Positions 61,901 through 64,000 of a DNA stretch of 64,000 bases are shown here, piece by piece (the first letter of the stretch is position 1; each line of letters opens with the position of its first letter). A program made the position numbers and the translations under genes. This stretch comes from JABAAI01 sp965261955 (GTDB lineage Bacteria > Spirochaetota > Leptospiria > Leptospirales > Leptonemataceae): contig CBDHEM010000063.1 in NCBI GenBank assembly GCA_965261955.1, positions 1 through 64,000 on the forward strand, written 5' to 3'. The notes below the pieces were generated by a model. That model saw nothing but the letters and a program-made list of their open reading frames with translations. It did no database searches and was not told the DNA's origin.

Positions 61901-63010
61901 TGGGCTGCCTAGCTGCATGTAGTATTTTGGGGTGCACTCTATTTCGTAGCACTAGCATGCACATGTTAGGCAACAGATCACCTGATCTATCGATACTGTT
62001 GTTTGTGTAAGTATTTGTTGTAGACTCTCCTTCCAGGCAGCTTTACCCAATGATAAGGCTGTCTCGCGATATCTTCATTGTGTCAGTTTGGCTGAGCATC
62101 CGGTGATAGCAGAAACTGTCTTTGCTGCTACCAGAGTGATCTTCTGCGCTATTCTGCTCATAGATTAACACTAATTGTGTTTCATAATACTGTACTCATG
62201 TTCACTTATGAGCATGCACTTTGAAATGTAGGTCACTTGTGCTCATTCTAATTGAGGGTACACAATGTTTCACTCGAGATAGGTAATGATATGCAATGTA
62301 AATGTGGGCATCGTTTAAATGACACTGTGGTCTAATCAAAGAAACATTTTACTTATCAAAAAAGAATGGAAACAAGACTGTAGCCATGTAGACCACATCT
62401 CTTTAACATTAGAAAACGATCAACAACAACATTGTATTGCATATTAAAATATTAATGGACATGATTCTTATAGTAAACTGATTGGGATCAGCGAGGAGGA
62501 TTAAAAAAAAACCTTACCCCATGAAATTTCCACCAGTAAGTCGGCCCAACAAGAAGGCAGCAAAACCAAACAAAACCCTGAAAGAAAACAAACATGAATG
62601 TTAAGATAAGCGGCATATTCCCGCAAACCTTTGTAAGACCCTCCACTGAAGAATATACTTGACTGTTTTAGATAGAGTCATCACATTGGAAGACAATGTT
62701 AATCTTATTGCTATGAGATGTTCTTCTGCCACACTCTGACAACTATATATGTGTTGGAGCACTTTAAGAGCCTCATCGTCTCTCTTCTTCATGACCAACC
62801 ACCTGAAAAAATAACAACCAAAAGAGACGCTCAATTTTTTTCCAACCTTTCATTTTCATTACAATATAAAACAACCTCTTGTTACCTGGGAGATCTAGGT
62901 GTTACAATCATTGCAAGGGCCATAACTGTCCCGATCAGGAATTCAATGCTCACTGATATTCGCCATCCATATGATAGATCTTTAACGAAGATATTCAAAA
63001 CAATCCCGAA
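37692..63010 (-). CDS. SLC2/GLUT-family (MFS sugar porter) transporter gene, 3' eight exons; 5' end missing
   Basis: Eight exons read in order down the minus strand: 63010-62886, 62802-62629, 62577-62518, 59515-59401, 44550-44357, 44290-44241, 38165-37993 and 37916-37692. All junctions are GT-AG, all phases match, and together they give 371 residues plus a stop. The product is the C-terminal part (about TM5 to the tail) of a 12-TM plasma-membrane or vesicle facilitator of the major facilitator superfamily. Signatures seen are SPRWL (residues 40-44), RLTGGN (112-117), DKIGRK (157-162), W227, ELFP (232-235) and PETKG (294-298), then a 74-residue acidic cytoplasmic tail. The two residues matching human GLUT1 Q282/Q283 are Gly111/Arg112, so the substrate cannot be assumed to be glucose. 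TM1-TM4 exons were not found and should lie beyond 63 kb. Intron sizes are 83, 51, 3002, 14850, 66, 6075 and 76 bp. Confidence 0.93.
37993..38165 (-). CDS. SLC2-like exon g (TM11 and TM12)
   Basis: After the acceptor CTCCACAG the exon reads FMIAICNSGFWIGLIVTNQL, a loop, a second hydrophobic helix rich in Leu, Val and Phe, and LMPETK. The donor GTAAGT follows directly. PETK at the end of TM12 is the classic sugar-porter signature and is completed by Gly in the last exon. Confidence 0.94.
38166..44240. other. 6.1-kb SLC2 intron with decayed repeats
   Basis: Apart from the retroelement relic at 38935-39159 I recognise no gene here. A diverged tandem duplication with a period of about 180 bp lies at 40930-41270 (GGAAAGGGAGTAACGGACAA against GGAAAGGGAGCAATTGATGT, followed by GTGTCCACATTG and AGCAGCAGAGGAC in both). 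A 134-codon ATG open frame on the minus strand (42191-42595) is hydrophobic, matches nothing I know and lacks supporting features. Confidence 0.6.
38935..39159 (-). pseudogene. Relic of the C-terminal part of an invertebrate RT-type element
   Basis: The minus strand reads MGEERKIAAYAETF, then SVGVSFIPLVVESISSWSD, an in-frame TGA, then IKSLGHVLGQRLGISPADSA. The pattern (E-E-R-K, G-V-x-F-x-P-L-V-V-E-x-x-x-x-W-S, L-G-Q-R-L-G-I-x-P) recalls the C-terminal tail of RT-like mobile-element proteins that are abundant in sponges and cnidarians. The usual ending (T-R-H-L-F-Q-R-L) is decayed. The TGA and missing flanks mark it as a dead fragment. The family link is from memory and needs a search. Confidence 0.6.
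44241..44290 (-). CDS. SLC2-like micro-exon f (TM10-TM11 junction)
   Basis: Only 50 bp, between TTATTGCTAG and GTAAGG. It reads N-V-T-W-I-I-M-G-E-L-F-P-L-P-A-K with one base on each side completing Gly codons. It matches the P-W-x-x-x-(S/A)-E-(I/L)-F-P motif before TM11, including the conserved Trp (W227). Automatic gene finders may miss it because of its length; phase and motif make it secure. Confidence 0.92.
44357..44550 (-). CDS. SLC2-like exon e (TM8-TM9 loop, TM9, TM10)
   Basis: The exon follows CCTATAATAG and begins IGRKPLFLIGLTLMFC, completing DKIGRKPL, a family hallmark. A short polar loop with SSERDES follows, then KVVEYIVLILLSLNVGLFSL and TCG. The donor is GTGAGT, with two bases (GG) left over. 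Codons are intact throughout. Confidence 0.94.
44551..46274. other. SLC2 intron sequence upstream of the LTR element
   Basis: No gene was recognised. A C-run of about 13 bases lies near 45303-45315. Short plus-strand open frames at 45.4-45.9 kb overlap in different frames and lack recognisable domains. Confidence 0.5.
46275..46279. repeat. Target-site duplication, left copy (GCAGT)
   Basis: GCAGT directly precedes the left LTR and is repeated exactly after the right LTR at 51984-51988. A 5-bp duplication is usual for gypsy-class integrases. Confidence 0.92.
46280..46723 (-). repeat. 3' LTR (element sense) of the Gmr1-like retrotransposon
   Basis: 444 bp, identical to 51540-51983 except one base at 46362. 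On the plus strand it begins TGTTGAGGG and ends CCCTCGACA, an imperfect 9-bp terminal inverted repeat. The last 21 plus-strand bases can fold into a hairpin, because a second TGTTGAGGG lies just before the CCCTCGACA end. The stop codon of the RT-RNase H frame lies inside this LTR (46660-46662). Confidence 0.97.
46660..48240 (-). pseudogene. Reverse transcriptase-RNase H frame of the Gmr1-like element, with one nonsense codon
   Basis: The open frame starts after a TGA at 48243-48241. It lies in the -1 frame relative to the gag-protease-integrase frame, overlapping its end by 37 bp. Motifs in order: VTHLTEEQRLEL, RTRPYRIAPG, GIIVPSRSPWSSPMV, RLCIDYRKLN, LDLNKGFYQVPL, FTRMPFGLKNAPAAFQ, catalytic YIDD, LEYLGHKI. 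RNase H motifs follow: LHTDAS, SELECLAV, TDHRAL and NADVLSR. A single TAG at 47868-47866 interrupts QMPCI-DLLNQV where the family usually has Glu. After SKNWEE about 13-14 residues (the usual H-L-x-H-V... helix) are missing before AGLTANPDKC. The RT is clearly gypsy-type. Function in this copy is lost unless the stop is read through. Confidence 0.93.
46724..46735 (-). promoter_or_regulatory. Polypurine tract of the LTR retrotransposon
   Basis: AGGAGGGGGAGA on the minus strand ends immediately before the LTR start TGTCGAGGG. This is the expected place and composition for the plus-strand DNA primer. It lies inside the still-open RT-RNase H reading frame. Confidence 0.88.
48204..51431 (-). CDS. 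Gag-protease-integrase polyprotein of the Gmr1-like element
   Basis: 1,075 residues from the first ATG (MSHPGAIQTRSMMK); the open frame extends nine codons further upstream without another ATG. An N-terminal coiled-coil region rich in Glu, Lys and Arg is followed by a capsid-like domain. A CCHC zinc knuckle (CHYCKETGHYKRNC) lies near residue 363 and an aspartic protease motif CLIDTGANRTTV near 417. A long acidic linker comes next. The integrase has an HHCC zinc finger (HRGLVGGHF...CRACPEC, from about 707). Its catalytic D, D and E are near 774, 833 and 869, with exactly 35 residues between the second D and E (SDQGS...GKIERW). A GPY/F-type C-terminal module (WDGPYEVV) is near 1008. All key catalytic residues are present and there is no internal stop. 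It ends at TAA 48206-48204. Confidence 0.96.
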   Translation of the reverse strand: MSHPGAIQTRSMMKSDRTLSVLKETSVEDDISEHTTSTSMKSGDPMEALQQAMISMMQSMEYDRITRREAEVARQKQEEAWLKANQDKVTAEIEKNKKWEAEAARRNREEESRRAADIVAKELEMKRQAILHNLQKLDNQTDPETYLAHFELSMAEGLIPTREWNQLLRKQTVGRAAEVFQELVGTMAYPEIKALMLERLGCTCIKARQTVWKNQPLDYQSPRAHLTPIIRGINRLTNNLKDTKEFMMEMFQGVLTLYYSAEVCHLLRGKNFNNMQHIVDDIEAAWESRPYSERTKMHRTAAERTFNNRRQQWTRPRDAQPTEGTGGCLIKGRGRGELTGSEGVWTKGVTGGSQEVPALSKNLLCHYCKETGHYKRNCPKLKSKLAMINLESESEENKALSKIGTIDGRPCRCLIDTGANRTTVPAHLILPNKFTGVEEKAVLATNGVESLRTAKVDLKIEGISHTMLVFVIDKDASHVLLGTDHPFVKCWITRRSLPELSNTPVPLAAITRAQNQALEMEDTSNQVASTQSGAKVKSLSPEQPKVKPKPIERQAKSPKTSTTGNPGPSLRVQLCDGREEESINNSPGEDEVSATTDEYASVGGDEEEDPSVLVEEVVLNGLEEGQSCDQPIPVLSNSEEEVRKLVTQQEEDSSLLEMSNKAVKQEDGYCWENGVLVHVKLVEPQKELSRIVVPSCRRKEVLDIGHRGLVGGHFSHNKMFAILSHHFTWPGIRKDIRSYCRACPECQKAGRQLQPRVPMVVTPTISEPYQRMAWDLVGQLDKTNQGHRYILAIMCLGTRYPYAIPLKRVDAESVAEGLMEVISHTGIPVELLSDQGSVFLGKVIKEVCRLLNIKQIKTTAYHPQTNGKIERWHSCLKGMIRKIQGKSQQWDKLLKYCLLAYRATPHTAIGFSPYELVHGKSMRGPLEAVKAGWIGGDISFTSTVEWVQALRETLVALHKVAHAKEEVAKVKSKTAYDVGSKARSFEPGDLVLCHTPGLTGKLQSIWDGPYEVVAKLSNCNYTIAVKGKRSRHTTVHINRLKAWKTPTANLFQVVVADEFEVNPEPIGKVKMVLLI
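51523..51537 (-). promoter_or_regulatory. Primer binding site, complementary to tRNA-Leu 3' end
   Basis: Two bases after the 5' LTR the minus strand reads TGGTGGCAGCGGTGG. Its complement, CCACCGCTGCCACCA, equals the 3' end (with CCA) of eukaryotic tRNA-Leu of the ...CCCACCGCTGCCA type. This is the expected site for priming minus-strand DNA synthesis. Confidence 0.88.
51540..51983 (-). repeat. 5' LTR (element sense) of the Gmr1-like retrotransposon
   Basis: 444 bp with one mismatch to the other LTR. It should carry the promoter for element transcription on the minus strand, the same direction as the host SLC2 gene. No convincing TATA box or AATAAA was pinned down by eye. Confidence 0.97.
51984..51988. 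repeat. Target-site duplication, right copy (GCAGT)
   Basis: An exact copy of 46275-46279, directly after the right LTR. The two match perfectly, which supports a single simple insertion without later rearrangement of the ends. Confidence 0.92.
51989..53775. other. SLC2 intron sequence downstream of the LTR element
   Basis: No gene was identified. Plus-strand frames such as 53402-53707 look somewhat protein-like (LANGERFFFETMQLQVNTK just upstream in another frame) but have stops and no domain I recognise. It may be a decayed mobile element. Confidence 0.4.
53776..54731. repeat. 27-bp minisatellite (about 35 units) in the SLC2 intron
   Basis: The unit is ATAATGCCAAAAACATGCTG followed by CATCAGG, 27 bp. 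One-base slips in the A5 run give 26-bp and 28-bp units. Common variants are CTGCATC, CTGTATC and CGGCATC. The open frames on both strands (for example Asn-Ala-Lys-Asn-Met-Leu-His-Gln-Asp) are by-products of the period. Being intronic and opposite in sense to the gene on one strand, it is not coding. Confidence 0.95.
54732..55319. other. Intron sequence between minisatellite and inverted repeat
   Basis: No recognisable gene. The plus strand at 54890-55090 is open for 66 codons but carries no known motif. Confidence 0.4.
55320..55885 (-). repeat. Left arm of a large diverged inverted repeat with coding-like sequence
   Basis: Read on the minus strand this matches 56520-57105 of the plus strand over its whole length. 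The minus strand encodes HQVLHNVFVTLNRLWVKVQQ, then a frame change, then LLSDCGEARAKTPQPSARSP and KLSAKKKKF. The family is not recognised. One frameshift relative to the right arm suggests decay. Confidence 0.8.
55886..56519. other. Spacer of the inverted repeat
   Basis: About 635 bp between the arms. The minus strand is open at 56147-56470, with a protein-like stretch (VTGWGYEKLAKVAGVLMQIL) but no domain I recognise. It may be the remains of an internal gene of the same element. Confidence 0.4.
56520..57105 (+). repeat. Right arm of the inverted repeat, with open frame 56724-57077
   Basis: The plus strand reads DELLHNVFLTLNGSWVKVQQ and continues in one frame to LLNDCREERAQILQPPAQSP and KPSAKRMDS. 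Nucleotide landmarks shared with the left arm include AATGCCTTCCTCTA, GCTTCTGCTATGACCAC, CTGTTGCAAGGAAC, CAAAGTACAGCAGGATTTC and GAGCAGCTC. Protein-level conservation between the arms suggests a once-coding repeat family. Its identity is unknown. Confidence 0.8.
57106..59400. other. Intron sequence with a lone copy of the 39-bp unit
   Basis: No gene was recognised. A poly-T run lies near 57853-57872. The phrase CTCGCGAG at about 58289 is palindromic, and CCAGAC...GTCTGG nearby forms a weak stem. At 58654-58692 a single diverged copy of the 39-bp minisatellite unit (TTGCAGCC, TTAGTGAAGGATTCAAGG) stands alone, 1 kb from the array. Confidence 0.5.
59401..59515 (-). CDS. SLC2-like exon d (end of TM7 to TM8)
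   Basis: The acceptor is CCTGTAG and the donor is GTCGGT. It reads YFAVSIFCKIGLPGF, then a TM8 helix, then LTFIDK, ending in phase 0. YF follows the GGN motif, as YY does in the family. The D-K at the end begins the conserved D-x-x-GRR loop motif completed in the next exon, 14.85 kb away. Confidence 0.92.
59742..61216. repeat. 39-bp minisatellite (about 38 units) in a 3-kb SLC2 intron
   Basis: The unit is GGATTCAAGGTGTGCTGGTT followed by TGCAACCTAAGTGAAGGAA. Variation is concentrated in the last ten bases, with recurring versions AGTGAAGGA, GGGATGGA, AGAGAAGAA, AGTAATGGA, AGTAAAGGA and AGCGAAGGA. Nearly all units are exactly 39 bp, so a 433-codon plus-strand frame and a 247-codon minus-strand frame stay open. 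It lies between two firmly assigned exons (59401-59515 and 62518-62577), so it is intronic. Confidence 0.96.
61217..62517. other. Remaining SLC2 intron sequence
   Basis: I see no coding or repeat structure here beyond ordinary AT-rich sequence leading to exon c. Confidence 0.5.
62518..62577 (-). CDS. SLC2-like exon c (TM7, substrate-binding helix)
   Basis: A 60-bp exon between TTTCTTTCAG and GTAAGG reads VLFGFAAFLLGRLTGGNFMG. It aligns with the TM7 QQLSGIN helix: Leu-Thr-Gly-Gly-Asn keeps Asn117 (human GLUT1 N288), but the paired Gln are replaced by Gly-Arg. Phases match both neighbours exactly. Confidence 0.9.
62629..62802 (-). CDS. SLC2-like exon b (cytoplasmic ICH loop between TM6 and TM7)
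   Basis: The exon follows TTTTTCAG and begins with the G that completes Arg, giving WLVMKKRDDEALKVLQ directly after SPR. This is the standard start of the intracellular helical loop of sugar porters. It ends AAAG followed by GTTTGC. The 83-bp intron upstream and 51-bp intron downstream are very short. Helical, charged content fits the loop. Confidence 0.93.
62886..63010 (-). CDS. SLC2-like exon a (TM5 to TM6)
   Basis: The reading is FGIVLNIFV, then YGWRISVSIEFLIG, then TPRSPR. The acceptor is CTAG before TTCGGG and the donor is CCCAG followed by GTAACA. The first codon is in phase 0 and two bases of the last Arg codon spill into the next exon. The GWR motif and the (P)xSPR end of TM6 are diagnostic of SLC2-type sugar porters. 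The usual PESPR is TPRSPR here. Confidence 0.92.
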
Positions 63011-63169
63011 CTAGTATGATGGTAGTATATAAAAAAATAACAGCAATGTTTTAAAATAACAGTGTGCCTGTAGCAGCAAACATTATTAAAATACTTTCCC
63101 AACGAAAATAGATAGATAATTTTATTTCAATACAATGAAAGATTTCATAACCAGTCTCAACTCCTATTA

Positions 63170-63229
63170 CTGAGGTGATCCAAGAGTCATTCCAAGGGCC
63201 AAAACAAAACTGACCAAAGATTGAGTTAA
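63170..63229 (-). pseudogene. Possible decayed duplicate of SLC2 exon a
   Basis: The minus strand reads LTQSLVSFVLALGMTLGSPQ followed by TAA. It parallels the 3' half of exon a at both protein (MALAMIVTPRSPR) and DNA level: TTGGCCCTTGGAATGA against ATGGCCCTTGCAATGA, and the CACCTCAGTAAT end against the CTCCCAGGTAAC donor. It lies 160 bp upstream of the real exon. It may be a relic of tandem exon duplication. The stretch is short, so this is tentative. Confidence 0.45.
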
Positions 63230-63394
63230 TACTTCACTTCTGCAATACATGCAACTATCAAATGGACCACACCAAAAGCTAGACTAAATGGCAAGCAGCA
63301 AATATGAGTTGTAGTTTTTTAAATCAGGTAAACACAAGCAACGATACAAATAGAAACGTAAAAAGAAAAATATTTCAGTGTGTCCACCAATATA

Positions 63395-64000
63395 GTATAA
63401 CACACTATAAGCACTTCCTAGCAATAACACACTATAATCACTACCTAGCGATAACACTCTATAAGCACGTCCTAGCAATAACACAATATAAGCACTTCCT
63501 AGCAATAACACTCTATAAGCACTTCCTAGCAATAACACTCTATAAGCACTTCCAAGCAATAACACAATATAAGCACTACCTAGCAATAACACTATAAGCA
63601 CTTCCTAGAAATAACACAATATAAGCACTTCCTAGCAATAACACAATATAAGCACTTCCTAGCAATAACACACTATAAGCACTTCCTAGCAATAACACAA
63701 TATAAACACTTCCTAGCAATAACACACTATAAGCACTTCCTAGCAATAACACACTATAAGCACTTCCTAGCAATAACACACTATAAGCAATTCCTAGAAA
63801 TAACACAATATAAGCCGTCCTAGCAATAACACAATATAAGCACTTCCTAGCAATAACACACTATAAGCACTTCCTAGCAATAACACACTATAAGCAATTC
63901 CTAGAAATAACACAATATAAGCACGTCCTAGCAATAACACAATATAAGCACTTCCTAGCAATAACACAATATAAGCACTTCCTAGCAATAACACAATATA
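63395..64000. repeat. 27-bp minisatellite (about 22 units), cut by the window end
   Basis: The unit is CACTATAAGCACTTCCTAGC followed by AATAACA, 27 bp (for example starts at 63725 and 63752). Variants are CAATATAAG for CACTATAAG, ACGTCC or ACTACC for ACTTCC, and AGAAATAACA. Open frames on both strands follow from the period. It probably lies in an upstream intron of the SLC2 gene, if the missing 5' exons are beyond the window. Confidence 0.93.

Overview
The window is AT-rich animal (metazoan) DNA made mostly of repeats. I infer an invertebrate, possibly a sponge. The clues are one solute-carrier gene with several very short introns (51, 66, 76 and 83 bp), a Ty3/gypsy-type LTR retrotransposon, decayed LINEs, one huge satellite block and at least six minisatellites. 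The species cannot be fixed from the sequence, and no rRNA, tRNA gene, CRISPR array or bacterial-type operon was seen.

Layout. 1-11.49 kb: gene-free DNA with a short 25-bp-type repeat (1-160), a 24-bp minisatellite (1.60-2.89 kb), a 96-bp tandem repeat (4.6-5.0 kb), an old ~0.9 kb tandem duplication (5.2-6.75 kb) and a decayed minus-strand LINE (RT part 7.1-8.35 kb, endonuclease part 10.4-11.29 kb). 11.49-37.53 kb: one ~26 kb satellite block with a monomer of about 255 bp (roughly 100 copies). It runs in one orientation up to ~33.66 kb and then flips four times. 37.69-63.01 kb: the last eight exons of a minus-strand SLC2/GLUT-family (MFS sugar-porter) gene, assembled here by hand from reading frame and GT-AG splice sites. 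Its two largest introns carry the other repeats. 63.4-64.0 kb: another 27-bp minisatellite that runs off the window.

The best-preserved mobile element is a 5,704-bp LTR retrotransposon at 46,280-51,983, inserted in a 14.85-kb intron of the SLC2 gene in the same orientation as the gene. It has 444-bp LTRs differing at one base, a 5-bp target-site duplication, a tRNA-Leu-type primer binding site and a polypurine tract. Its gene order is gag-protease-integrase-reverse transcriptase-RNase H. The reverse transcriptase is gypsy-like, but the integrase lies upstream of it as in Ty1/copia. That is the hallmark of the Gmr1 group. This copy has a nonsense codon and a small in-frame deletion in the RT region, so it is young but not autonomous.

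The SLC2 gene is the only ordinary host gene I can support. Its 371 visible residues run from about TM5 to the C-terminus. It keeps the SPRW, D-K-x-G-R-K, E-L-F-P and PETKG signatures but lacks the paired glutamines of TM7 used for sugar binding in human GLUT1. Exons for TM1-TM4 were not found and should lie beyond 63 kb.
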